Assembly (NCBI GenBank): GCA_018894105.1
Contig: CM032119.1
Coordinates: 16,881,246-16,945,245, forward strand
Direction of reading: 5' to 3'
Origin: Jacaranda mimosifolia
Taxonomy: Eukaryota; Streptophyta; Magnoliopsida; Lamiales; Bignoniaceae
Length of the DNA stretch: 64,000 nucleotides
The position numbers were made by a program, and so were the translations under genes. Numbering within the stretch: the first letter of the stretch is position 1; each line of letters opens with the position of its first letter. Shown piece after piece: positions 11,456 to 22,614 of the stretch. The notes under the pieces were generated by a model. The model saw only the letters and a program-made list of their open reading frames with translations. It ran no database searches and was not told the origin of the DNA.

Positions 11456-11853
11456 TCATGAAAAATAGAGCCAACAGATCACCACAACTATCTTAAGGAT
11501 TTTGTTATTCCTTCTCATCTTACCAATTTTTGCTTCTATTAAATTAATTCTGCGAAGCAGACCTGGGATTATATTATTCGACCTTGTGCACATTGGTGAA
11601 TCAGCCCATTGGAAAAAATCACATTTGTTACTCTGCCAATAGATTGAAATATGGAGAAATGACAATATGAGACTTTGTTACAAAGTAGCACACAATGTGG
11701 TGAAATTGAACCCTGATAATAAAGAAGATTCATGTTCCTTCTTACCTAATTGGGACATGAATGAAATTTCCTCCCTGGGTTGAGCTCCGTCCACGAAGTT
11801 CTCAACCGTGCCATCGCCCTCACCCTCACCCTTTCCCCACAGAAGCATTCCAT
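11456..11853 (-). pseudogene. GRF-type zinc finger gene, two exons, one nonsense codon
   Basis: Exon 1 (11746-11853) starts MECFCGERVRV with the C-x-C pair, continues through RTSWTELNPGRKFHSC, and ends in TAG directly at a good donor (GTAAGA). Exon 2 (11456-11632) follows a GCAG acceptor in the same phase. It reads SNKCDFFQWADSPMC and GLLRRINLIEAKIGKMRR, then a short hydrophobic end, ILKIVVVICWLYFS. Conceptual length is 94 residues. The single stop (codon 36) falls where the family usually has an aromatic residue, so one base change at the splice junction may have inactivated it. It is antisense to MULE copy 2, about 520 bp inside the element's right end, the same arrangement as in MULE copy 1. 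Family identity is secure; expression and function are unknown. Confidence 0.8.
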
Positions 11854-12377
11854 AGGTGCTAATGATTGGGTTGAAGAATAAGAGTTACATGACGATATTT
11901 CAGAGTGCCCTGGAATTTTGCTTCAATTTTGGGGCTGAAATTTCTTTGGGCGATAGCAAACTAGGAAATTAGTGTGGACAGAGAAGCTTTAATGATGATG
12001 AAAAAGAACCCTAAGTATTTTCCATCCAAGATTAGCTTATGTGGCTTTTTATCTTGTTGATGTGGCAATTCTTAGCTGATGTTGGCTATTTAATGCCATG
12101 TGGCTAGTCTACATGGGCAAGGCATGAACACATAAGCGGATGACATGGAAAAAATTGCCACATATCGCAAGATGCCCAAATTATTCATCTGTGAGAAGCA
12201 CATGGCATTCTCCGATGAGGTTTTCTACAATTTCAGACGATTTGCCCTAAAATCGCGGCAATGTGTACTAAATGTGTGAAATTAGTCGTCGGAGTGGACC
12301 AAATCAAAACACGCAAATTTATAATCTTCTTTTTTCGTAGATGGCCATAGTTAGAGGAGCAAAATTGCATTTTTCCC

Positions 12378-13140
12378 AAAAAAATTGTCTTCATCTCCAG
12401 TTGATCTTATTCAATCAACCTCCCTCAAGATCACGACATACAAAGACATTTTTGGCATTCATAGATGCAAAACCTACTATAATTTAAGGGATTCAAATTA
12501 AATTACCTTCTGCAAAGGGCATCAATGCTTCAATAGTTTTCCGTGCATAAAAATTATCTTGTTCCATTCCTTTTTCTGGTGTGAAAGTGACCAGCAACCT
12601 TGAAATAAGAGTTCGATGTCTTCATGAAATTCCTCCTTTTAATTATTAATTCTAACATCACAATAGACTAAATTCGAGATAAGAAAATTTACACTAGAAT
12701 GGGAATAAATATCTAAAATGGGCCTCAGGGAGTTCTAAGCTATTAGTTGGGAGAAAAATTAAAAAGTAAAAAAAAAAAAAAACCATATCAGACTTTTATT
12801 CTTCTTAATCTTATTATTGTCAAATGCCACCAATTATATTCAAGTTGTTGTGCAGTTTATCCTCTTGTAAGCATATATCTGGTTGATGTCAATTAAATTT
12901 CTTTCATATTACTTGTCTTGTAGTGTATAAGTATATGTTATATCTATGCCACATTATTGGTGAAATTGGAAAGGTTTCATTTCAGTGTTCCAAATTCATT
13001 ATATTTGCATTATTGTTTATGCAATAAAGAAGCTCCACAACTTTTCAAAACAAGTCAATATTAACAATTTGCACATATTCAACTGTTGTCGGAGATGGAA
13101 TAAGTTAACATAGTGAAAATATGATACATTTAGATGGTTA
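12378..13140. other. Intergenic, no gene recognised
   Basis: AT-rich DNA with a poly-A run at 12768-12782. No ORF or RNA gene is apparent. Confidence 0.55.
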
Positions 13141-13148
13141 TAGTTACA

Positions 13149-13970
13149 AAAGGCATGAGGCATGAGGCGAGGCAAGAGGCAGGCAATCAAAAGGCGAATG
13201 AGGTGATAATGTAAAAATAAATATATAATACAAAAATTTCAAAAACATGTAATGTATAAATGATAAAAAATGGTAAAAATTAGATGAAGGAAAAGTAAAA
13301 AAAAATAGCAAAATTAGAAAAATAAAACCAGCAAAGATAGAAAAAAAAGTCTAAGCTCTAGAGTATCTCAATAAAAAATGAGGTATGTCATAGTTAATGT
13401 TGCTAGAAATGATAGAAGTAATTATTGAATGTTGTTGAAAGTAGTAGTCAGTTAACACAGAAAATCTAAGAAGAATTAATAAGGTCTTAGAAGCAGTAGT
13501 CAAGAAATTAATGTGGCCTTGGGAATAATAGAGTTATAGGAAATAGTTTAAGTTATTCAATATTCTTCTAGTAAATTATAGTTATATTATTTCTCTCATG
13601 CATATAAATACCAAAATGCTTCGAGAGAAAAGAAGATTAGTGAAACACAAAATTGAAAGAAATAAAAAAAATGAAAGAAAAGAAATGGCAACTGTTAGTG
13701 GAGTTTGGAGATGCCGCCATTCGCGGTTCAATCGGCGAAAATTGTGGCGGCCGTACATAGTAGCAACAACCATGGATGAGGTTGGACATCCCTTTGTTTT
13801 TTTTTTCTTTTTTAAGTTTCTATTTCTTTATTACCTCAATTTTAGGGTGATGAACGCCTTTTATATTGAGACAAGGCATGCAAGGTGCCCACCTTGGGGT
13901 GCCTTGCGGCGGGCACCTTGCCTCAATATTTGAGGCACCACAGCAGAGCTTAGCTCGCCTGAGGCGAGCC
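13149..13970. repeat. Repeat relic with GGCGAGG words and GC-rich hairpins
   Basis: The left part (13149-13200) has GGCATGAGGCGAGGCAAGAGG. The right part (13850-13970) has a foldback: ATATTGAGACAAGGCATGCA and AAGGTGCCC pair with GGGCACCTT and CTTGCCTCAATAT (13862-13930), followed by a near-perfect palindrome GCTCGCCTGAGGCGAGC (13951-13967). GC content is far above the surroundings. I infer an old transposon or SINE-like relic but cannot name the family. Confidence 0.5.
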
Positions 13971-14017
13971 AGGCACTCGTCTTTCATAACTGTGTAGATG
14001 ATTAATAGAGGACACAA

Positions 14018-15174
14018 TGGTACATAAAAGTGAAGTTGGGATTATCAATTTTTGGATGCCTTCTTCAAAGTTGGACAAAAGAATTAGTTGTATACTCTAT
14101 AGTAAATGGACACACAAAAAACTAAATTACAACTAGTGGAAATGTAAAATTTACATACATAAATTTTGAATAAACAAATATGAACAATTTATGTCGCGTG
14201 AGTGTTATTTGTATCTTAATGTAGAAGTCGTAGCTATAGTTGTGGGTACTTCTTAGCGAGTCATAGGACACCAGTAGAGATTGGCTACAAAGTCACCATA
14301 GTGGTGTCCTATATTAACTCTACCACAAACACATATATACAAAGGATTATCCTAAAATTCAGAGGAGGACATGACCACACTCTACTCCCTTCCTATACGC
14401 GAAAACTATATTTAAGTTGTTATGCAGTTATTTGGTAGGAATATCTTTAGAAATATATATATATATATATATGCTTGTCATCGAAAAGATCACTTAAAAT
14501 TTGTTATATTAATTGGTTATGTTGACCTATAATGCAATTTAATTTGGAAGTTATGTGTGTGCATGCTGTTTTTGTTTATCTAGACATTGATGGATTTAAG
14601 GTGAAGAGAGGATGCTTGTTACAAGAAGCCTACTGGTGGCTATTAATCATGACAAAAAGGGTTGTGATGTTGGGTAAAAGGACATTTTTCCAAAAAGGAG
14701 TGAAGCAGAAGATAGACCCCACCTTAGGTAGGAAGAGGTTCCTTATCTCCACTCTGCTTGCTCAACCCTCCAGATTGAGCTATAAAATTGAGGAGAATAA
14801 TAATGTGGAGTGACTCCACTCTCCACAGATCAGAATTGGCCCATCACATGGAGCCGAGGCTCTATGTAAAGCCCAAGCCCAATATAAAATCTAATAGCCT
14901 ACAAAGCAACCTAAGGCATAAGGTAAGTCAAGTTGTGGTAATAACTTGATTACATATTAATAGACTCAAATTCTTTGTTTAGGTCAGTAATATAGAAGGT
15001 AGTAAGACCAAACTTGTCTGACCCAATTAAACATGACCTAAAACTTTTGATAATTAAGATAAGCCTTTGAACACATCCCAAAATACCCTCCCAAGCAAAT
15101 AGATATGCCTATCGAGATAAACATGTCTGCTTAGGTAAAAACTAAAAACATGATATTCCTGAAAGTGGTGCCCC
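14018..15174. other. Intergenic with one unassigned ORF
   Basis: An AT microsatellite lies at 14454-14472. A 93-codon plus-strand ORF at 14532-14813 shows no domain or composition that convinces me it is a gene. Around 14815-14890 the sequence is more GC-balanced and may be a repeat edge. Confidence 0.5.
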
Positions 15175-15177
15175 TTA

Positions 15178-15520
15178 CACTATGTTTGGTTTAAGGAATT
15201 TGATATGGAAAGGAAAATATTAGGAAAAAGGAAAACAAAAGTAAAGAAATATAAAATCTCAAACTCGTTTGGTTTTAGAATAAAGTAGTGAAGAAAATAA
15301 CAGAAGATGAATGTGTTGGAAAGGAAGAAAGAGCTCAAATGGACCATTCCCTCATTTTCCTCACCATTTTGTGATGAAAATGCATTTTCCTCAAATCCAT
15401 TATATTTTTCCCTAAGTTTTCCTTTCTTAAGCATTTTACTTACTAACCAAACAATTAAAAATATTTTTCTTAGCATTTTCTTTTCTTTTTCCCATCAAAA
15501 TCCTTGCACCAAACACAGTG
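15178..15520. mobile_element. Tourist-like MITE, 343 bp, TSD TTA
   Basis: The left end CACTATGTTTGGTTTAAGGA and the reverse complement of the right end, CACTGTGTTTGGTGCAAGGA, are terminal inverted repeats. Pairing continues inward, with AGGAAAA/TTTTCCT-rich arms, so almost the whole element can fold back. TTA flanks both sides (15175-15177 and 15521-15523). A TGTTTGG-containing TIR with a 3-bp TTA/TAA TSD is the signature of Tourist MITEs, which PIF/Harbinger transposases mobilise; a broken Harbinger-type cluster sits 5 kb to the right. The open frames across it are by-products of the inverted repeat. Confidence 0.85.
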
Positions 15521-15880
15521 TTAAAGTATGACCAAAAACCTTTTTCCTAAGAGAAGGTTTGTGTTATGCATAAATAAATAGGTATCGCAGGGCAGGTAAG
15601 ATAAAAAAAATTTCAAGCAATTTTTATATACTTATCTCAACAATCAAATTTAAACTTTGAGTTAAGCATCAGATAGTTTTGTTGGAAAAATCCTAGTATC
15701 CCAAGCATTTAATTTCTTTGCAACTTAAACTGAAAGTTCTGGAGAAGATTTTATTTGTGTACAAATCCAAGTATGCATCAATAAAATACAACACCAAAAT
15801 ATTTTTTCACGGAGTGGAAGAACAATCATACAAATAGCACGATCATGCATGCATATGAAGCCACAGTAACATAAATGTAA

Positions 15881-16612
15881 TTAATGTGTCTTTCCAAGCT
15901 TCAACATCAAGTCTATCTCAGCAGCATTCTTGTCGTCATCATTATCATCATCACTTATGATAATTATTTCCTGGATCAGCTCTTTGAGCTGCTTGATATC
16001 CAGATTCTTTTAACCAAGAAAGTATCTTCGTCTTCTGTTTCACTCCCTAAATCATAAGTGAGGTGCTGGTGCTAAGCCATAATAAAAACTCATTGCTCCT
16101 ACTCGAGAAGACGTCAATAGGTGGGTCGATGAAGAAGTAGTTCTATAGTGACTCACGGTTGAATAATGGATTGGTTGTGATAGATTCCTCCGAGCATCAA
16201 AAGATGAGCTTATTAGTGGCATGGAATTCAGCACTAGGATATGGACACGGCTAATATCTCATGGTGTAAAGTTTGGTGTTATGGCTAAAGAAATAGGCGA
16301 TAGACAAGGCCTCAAGCAATCATTCATCCTTGGAAGCACTGGATGACGAACCTCATTGATTCTCTCCACAGAAGAAAAAAAAGTTATGACAAGCTTCAAG
16401 ACAAATGCCTACCACTTAGCAAAGATGGTAGGTCTCTACCATGTTGTCTAAAGTTTGAAATTTCATCTTTGATGTGACACTCAAAGTGTAACATGAGGCT
16501 GACATTATCAAAGAAAACTCTATTACACACATGGCATGCAATTGGTATTGAGCGTGAACTCATAAGCCTTCTCCAATTTTCAGATCGTTCGACATTTCAG
16601 TAATGAGAGTTT
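15881..16612 (-). pseudogene. C2H2 zinc-finger protein pseudogene
   Basis: At about 16536-16471 (minus) one frame reads CHVCNRVFFDNVSLMLHFECH, a C-x2-C-x12-H-x3-H finger. It continues KDEISNFRQHGRDLPSLLSG before a stop near 16396. Further downstream, 16234-16052 is open (Ser-rich, DARRNLSQPIHYSTVSHYR). After a frameshift it reads LTYDLGSETEDEDTFLVK, then, after another shift, DIKQLKELIQEIIISDDDN and a TAA at 15881-15883. At least three breaks interrupt the collinear product. The single finger followed by a Ser-rich and an acidic C-terminal part suggests a small transcription-factor-like gene. I cannot name the subfamily, and linking the pieces into one gene is inference. Confidence 0.5.
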
Positions 16613-16639
16613 GGCTTACTTAGAGGCATGCTATGTATT

Positions 16640-19600
16640 TATGTAGTATAAGATTGCAAAGAGCTCTAAATTCTAAGGAAGATAGAAGAGAAAGACACAA
16701 AGCAAACCTATAATTGTATAGTGAATAAGAGATATAGAGAATAGCTTAATAAAGCATAGAAAGCACAGAGAGGATTTGGGTAGCAGGAATGGAATGCAAT
16801 GCAATAGGTCTACCAGGAAACATCGAATTTATAGGGAAAACAACTAGGAGGACTTTCATATGGATATTTGTTCTTACCGCAACTAAGTGCTAGCTCAAAT
16901 TGATTGTACTTATTGTACAATCCAATGTTGAATAAAGGAGTTGAATGGATTGGTTGGATATAATTGCGTTTATCTTACCTAACAGTGAATCTTTTTTAAA
17001 TTTTAAAAAAGTTGGTTATATTCTTGGAAATTGTATTCCATGCTAATTAAATTACCTAACTTGTGCAATGCTATACTTATATATGCTATACCTACAAAGG
17101 ACTCACGTACTTTCATGAATGATTTGAAGTTTTGCCTAATAGAAAGAAAAAAAAATTAACAAATGAATCCATTAATATAGATATTTAGAGGTAGCAACGT
17201 GGAGAATGAGGCTACATACTTACTGTGTTACATTGAATTTTTTGTCATGTTCATGAGTATTAATTGTTAATGTAGTGGCATTAGATAAAGCTATTAAAAT
17301 AGTTGTATAGCAAAAAGATACTAGGATTCTTCAAATACAACCAATCATTTCTTCAAAAATAGAGAAAGCATTTAATTTCTTTGAAATTGAAACCAAAACA
17401 ACTATTATATGCAGTTGTAAGTTTAACGAGGAGCATTGACCTTATTAACTAAGTTCATAAATTATTTAACCTCACTGCAGACCTGAAAATTTAGCTCCAA
17501 ATTTCTAGAATCTCGATTACGATATTTACTATATTTGCACTTTAAATCTATAATTCAGTTGTACACACCATGGTCAAATACTAAAAAGAAGACAAAAAGA
17601 CATTTAATGCTACCAAGAGGAAAGAAATTAGTGAAAACTACAAATATTCTTTCAGATTTATTGAAACACAACTTTTAATTTTGTTAATAGAAGTATGGTA
17701 TTCAAATATAAGTTGTAACACATTTATAAAATTGCCTTTTTGCATTTATGGTTGGGTGAGTTACTAGATCTAATGCAATTTCTAATCATATATTATAATT
17801 TGCAATACATTTGACAAGATTGCATTTTTCATGTATCTATAGTTGGGTGAGTTAGTAGATCTAAATAATGCAACTTGTAATTGCAATTTGCTGGTCTTTC
17901 ATGAAATGAAAACCTTTGTTTCTTGTCAAAGTTAACAACACTACACATCCTCCATTCCAAAGAAGATATAAAGGGTTAATTTTCGCATAAGAAATGTTGA
18001 CAATGGCAGTAAACACTAAAATATTAATGTTTCCTATACCAAGAATATAGTGGCATTAGCATATAAAGAAAATTTATGTACCTTTTCACTTAAAGTTGTT
18101 TTATAATGCATCAATTGTAATAGAATTTGAATCGCGATGTTTTTTACCACAATCAAATTTGAAGTATTTACCTAGCTCCTTGCTTTGTTACCACATCAAT
18201 CAAATTTGAAGTATATACCTACCTAGCCCCTTGCTTGTTCACTTTCCGTTCTGAATGTGAGGAAAATTAAGAACATGTTTTTCAAGCAAGCAATGGCTTC
18301 CAATACCATTTTGAATTAGCTAATTCTCCACCTAATATTACCATTATTTGAAGAACTCATAACATGAAATATTTGGACATCCCAGATTTATGTATTGAAT
18401 GTCGATAGTATGGCGCCTGGTGAGCATTACATTAGGAGATTTTACTAAATAATGAAGAATATTAATCCTAAGGAACTAGCTAGGGCTTAAAATCTAAAAA
18501 TTATGAAATGATGATTCGAAAGTACGTAGTAACAAGAAAGATCAAATATTTCATAAATCATAAATGGCAAGCATCCACTTCCTCCTCCTCTAAAACTATT
18601 GATGGATAAGCTGTCGGGGGCTTCTGGAATAGGAAAAATAATAAGATAAGAGATTGCATTCTCATATATAGCTACATTTTCTAAATTGGAATTGGCTCTA
18701 GTAATAAGTTACAACTTTTGGCATGTTAGGAAGATTTACATTGTCCTGCTAACCATCTCATTATCAATTATTGTTCTACTTCCTATTTTTTGCTAAATAG
18801 ATATATATATAAATTATGGGGTGGTCCAATTGTTGAAAATAAAAGTCGTATATTTGAAGTACTTTGAAACTATTTGAATGTCATATATATAATAACAAAT
18901 TAAAAGGATAACAAGAAAATTACAAATCTCACTCTCATACCTTCACTAATAATTCATATAAATTTATTTTTATACTCAAAAAGAATAACTAAAAACCAAC
19001 ATTACTGCATTCTAGCTTTGCTCATATTCTTCTCCAAACACAAGAAAGAGCTCAAGTGTGTGCCTTTTTGTTTTCCCAATAGCATATAGCGTTTCCGTTG
19101 CTTTCCTATTCATTTATCTCAATTGAAGTAACACTAACAAGCTACAATTTACATGTAGCAAATCCATCTTTCAGAAATCAGGATCACACTCACCTAATGT
19201 GCATTCCAAACTTACTAACCAGAAGCAAAATATGCCGAATATAGATTGTACACATTCCAACAATTTGCCGCGTGGATTACTGCGTGAGTCCCAATCGCTT
19301 TCTTGAAGAAACATTTCGCGAGTTCACAAAAAATTACTAGAATAGATTGAACATAGCATATTAATGACCAAGGTTTTCAATCAAGGGTCTATAAGGATAT
19401 CAAGATTAGCTATAGGGATGTTGTACGGAGCCTACAGGGGCAAATTTTCAAGAGAAAATACACATTGGCTACCAGTGTAAAATTTCTCTTTCAAATTTTT
19501 ACACTTTTTTTTTCGATTTCTCAATTTTTTATGAGAAAAATTGCAAATCAAAGACAAACAAGAATAAAAGAGTAGAAGAACAAAATAGATAGGTTATGTT

Positions 19601-20026
19601 TGGTTATGTTTTTTGTTTGATTTTAGTATGTGTTTATTGTGTGTTTTGCGTGAATGAATATTAAAAGAATTATTGGAGAATGTGAAAGTTGTGTTGGAAA
19701 ATGTGAATGATGTTTGGTTATGTTTTAGGAAATAGTTAAAAAAATGGGTTTGGGGAGTTTTGATATGCTTGGTTATGTTTTGAAAGGGACATTTTATACT
19801 GTAGCAGTCAAATCAATGCTTCTGTGTTGGTGTTTGGGGGTGAAAATGGATTTTAATGATTTTTTTATTAGTAAGGATAATAATAAAATTTGTTGTATAT
19901 ATATGTACATATATGTAGTGAATGGATGTAATTGTGTTGTAAGTTTGTAATAATTGGTTAAATGATAAAGCGAGTTGTATTATATTATTTTATGGAATTG
20001 TTTGTTTACTATATTTTTTATTTTAC
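16640..20026. other. Intergenic, no gene recognised
   Basis: AT-rich. Short direct duplications are visible: a block of about 92 bp around TTGGGTGAGTTACTAGATCTAA (17753) and TTGGGTGAGTTAGTAGATCTAA (17845), and a block of about 45 bp with ATCAAATTTGAAGTAT at 18152 and 18197. A short minus-strand frame at about 19205-19320 is open for 36 codons but unassigned. The ORF at 19744-19950 looks spurious. Confidence 0.5.
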
Positions 20027-20041
20027 TACTACTACTACTAC

Positions 20042-20081
<40 letters not shown>

Positions 20082-20110
20082 TATAATTATTATTATTATT
20101 ATTATTATTA
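20027..20110. repeat. ACT/AAT trinucleotide microsatellite
   Basis: Run of ACT units changing to AAT units, then its reverse-complement ATT, so the tract can form a hairpin. It directly abuts the 180-bp tandem repeat, whose units begin with the same ATT word. Confidence 0.9.
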
Positions 20111-20648
20111 TTTATTTTTTTAAAATAAGTTTGAGTTTATTGGATTAAAAAGGAATGAGTGTTTGTACAATATAGGAAACATGTTTTATGCCATAATAAA
20201 TAAATAAAGTAGAAATGCACTCCCAAAGGACGATTCATGGACCAACAAGTACGAAGCTTAAGACCCAATGAAAGTTGTTGTTATTATTATTTATTTTTTT
20301 AAAATAAGTTTGAGTTTATTGGATTAAAAAGGAATGAGTGTTTGTACAATATAGGAAACATGTTTTTTTGCCATAATAAATAAATAAAGTAGAAATGCAC
20401 TCCCAAAGGACTATTCATGGACCAACAAGTACGAAGCATAAGACCCAATGAAAGTTGTTGTTATTATTATTTATTTTTTTAAAATAAGTTTGAGTTTATT
20501 GGATTAAAAAGGAATGAGTGTTTGTACAATATAGGAAACATGTTTTATGCTATAATAAATAAATAAATAAATAAAGTAGCAATGCACTCCCAAAGGACGA
20601 TTCATGGACCAACAAGTACGAAGCATAAGACCCAATGAAAGTTGTTAG
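20111..20648. repeat. Three tandem units of about 180 bp
   Basis: The word TTTATTTTTTTAAAATAAG starts at 20111, 20290 and 20470, giving periods of 179 and 180 bp. Units differ by only a few bases (for example GACGATTC against GACTATTC, and one extra AAATAAAT in unit 3), so the amplification is recent. Each unit ends GACCCAATGAAAGTTGTT. Confidence 0.95.
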
Positions 20649-20815
20649 CGTACCATCCATCCATATTAACGGTAAGTGAAAGATGGGAGATTCGAACAAC
20701 AAGCATTGATGTTTGTAAATGGTATATAACACATAAATCGAACATCATGATTGAGGGGAGCAATCTGAAGAGGAGCTATCATGTTTGCTATCAATTATCG
20801 AACCTCACATGGGTC

Positions 20816-21245
20816 CTAGGTACCAGTAGGGGGTGTTGATGCATATCCTATTGTCCCACCATCAGATAGGTTGACTGCACGTCCATCGATAAAAATGTAC
20901 CATAGTGGGATGTATAGGGGCTCTCCGAATACACGAAAATAGCTCTGTCTGATAGTCCCATGAATGAGGTACATTACAATTTTCAATATATGATGTGAAC
21001 TGTATTTATATATAGATTTAATATCTAAAATAAAAAAATGGTAAATTGAACTTACATTCCCAACATGCACCCATTACTGTGAGTCAACATGCACCACTAT
21101 GGTGTCGGCATTATATTGCACCCCAGGTGTAGTCATTTACTCCAGAAATGCATTGTAGCGGCCACGCAGCTGCTGAATCTCCATCTTAACTTTATTAACT
21201 ATCATCTCCCTCTTGAACGCCGTAGATAAACAACGCGTAATATGG
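20816..21245 (-). pseudogene. Myb/SANT-like domain remnant (third in cluster)
   Basis: Minus-strand reading with stops: KREMIVNKVKMEIQQLRGRY, then a stop, then MTTPGVQYNADTIVVHVDSQ. An intron-like break follows, then FRVFGEPLYIPLWYIFIDGRA. This order matches the second half of the plant Myb/SANT-like domain (Myb_DNA-bind_3): a helix rich in charged residues, a GV-W/Y-N-AD strand, then a downstream L-IF segment. Such proteins are encoded by ORF1 of PIF/Harbinger elements and by host genes derived from them. In-frame stops show it is not functional. Confidence 0.55.
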
Positions 21246-22109
21246 GATCACTCATATATAAGGACCACTCTATTAGAGATGCCACGGGAGGTCACAGCTT
21301 CATCAAGTGAGTGATTAGGATAGCCTTCTCCTAAGCCCCCCAGTAGGGATTATGAAATATACCAAACACAAGTGCATTATGAGTCGGTGGTGTCCCATTG
21401 GATAATCTTGGCATAGTCTATGGTCATACTGTTAATATCAGGATCCAAGTAAAGATGTCTAAAAATATATTTAACAGTAAACCATTGTATGTCCATTCAT
21501 CACGTACAATACACATTACCAATGACAAATAAAAAATACATAAACTCATTTAGGGTACAGTCACTACGGTGCATAATTATATAAGGAGAATAAAATATAA
21601 TCAAGATGATGTATGTGGTCGGTCCAGTGTCCAACCTGTACTAACTTAGCTCGTGTGGGACAAGTCATGTTGTCTCAATAGTCTTGTGCCAATGCATCGA
21701 ACAATTTCAGACCATGACGTGGCAGGTCCAACTCTCGAACCCCTATCATTCCCGTCGTCTAAGCCAATGGGCATGTCTGCTCTAACTCAAGTAGAATGAG
21801 AACATGGGATGTCGGGCCTAAAAGACCCCTGCAAGCACAAAGAACTACATGATGCACCATAATCTGATACCATGATAGGGCATTCCTGCCAACCCAACAT
21901 TAGCTAGTCATGTCTCTCAGGCTTATGCAGGCGAGTAATAATTCGTTGTGCTTTGTCTCACGGCATAAAGATCTCAGATATGAGGTCATATCTAGTCTCT
22001 GTATCCAGTCAATAGCGCTCAGCAAGCCAGTATATCTGCACACACATCAATGAATAGAATTGCTTATGGGACACACATAATCATACAATATCATAACTTA
22101 AAGATGATG

Positions 22110-22486
22110 TTGCACAATATTCTGACCACTTGGAGCTCCGATCGCATAATTTTAGGCACGTAAATATCACCGGTTGATGGCTCATAAAAGACGTCCAGAT
22201 TGGTAATAATCGTCTTCATAGTGTCATGGCACTCCTTGAGCTCATTAAATTTCTCCCTTACAAATTATGTCGTGTATAGATACTAAAAATTCCGGCCAAC
22301 TTTGTTAGCTATGTCGGGCATGCATATCTGTACATACAATTCATTCATCAGGAAGTCAATTGCGTTAGTGACCAGAAGCATGTGAATGAAGCGCTCCTCG
22401 GCATCGATGCCCCATACATTTGCAATGTTGTTGCTACCGTCATCTACCGATGCACCCCGACTCGTATCTGCATGGTCTACAGACAA
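22110..22486 (-). pseudogene. Myb/SANT-like domain remnant (second in cluster)
   Basis: Open from Met at 22486 for 67 codons (AEERFIHMLLVTNAIDFLMN ... DIANKVGRNF), then a stop, then REKFNELKECHDTMKTIITN and FYEPSTGDIYVPKIM in the same frame after further stops. The three-helix Myb_DNA-bind_3 pattern (FI-LL ... F-L-K ... D--TG-I) is clear. It lies about 130 bp downstream (minus strand) of the GRF ORF. In PIF/Harbinger elements the Myb-like ORF1 protein helps the nuclease bind the TIRs. Confidence 0.65.
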
Positions 22487-22614
22487 TATCCAGTAGAAAT
22501 GAATATAAAAAAATATAGATAGATTAGATTTGATTATGTTACAGAACAGTATGATAAGCTAATAATAAATCCATCGTTAATACATGAGCCTAGCAGTTTC
22601 AACTAAGAGTATGC

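Larger units (their letters stand above)
7300..12377 (+). mobile_element. MULE element, copy 2
   Basis: The right end is CAAAATTGCATTTTTCCC, finishing at about 12377 and resembling the termini of the other MULEs here. A non-coding stretch of about 330 bp (12040-12377) inside this end is probably the long right TIR. The left TIR was not found between 7085 and 7365, so the start given is approximate. Either the left end is deleted or it was disrupted by the adjoining non-autonomous MULE. Confidence 0.6.

Noticed and set aside
15180..15531. Overlapping ORFs of 98 and 74 codons on both strands
   Set aside because: They cover the inverted-repeat MITE; mirrored open frames are a by-product of the foldback and carry no domain.
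19205..19320. 36-codon open minus-strand segment reading ELAKCFFKKAIGTHAV and onward
   Set aside because: Looks mildly protein-like but is too short, without a matched partner exon or a family I recognise.
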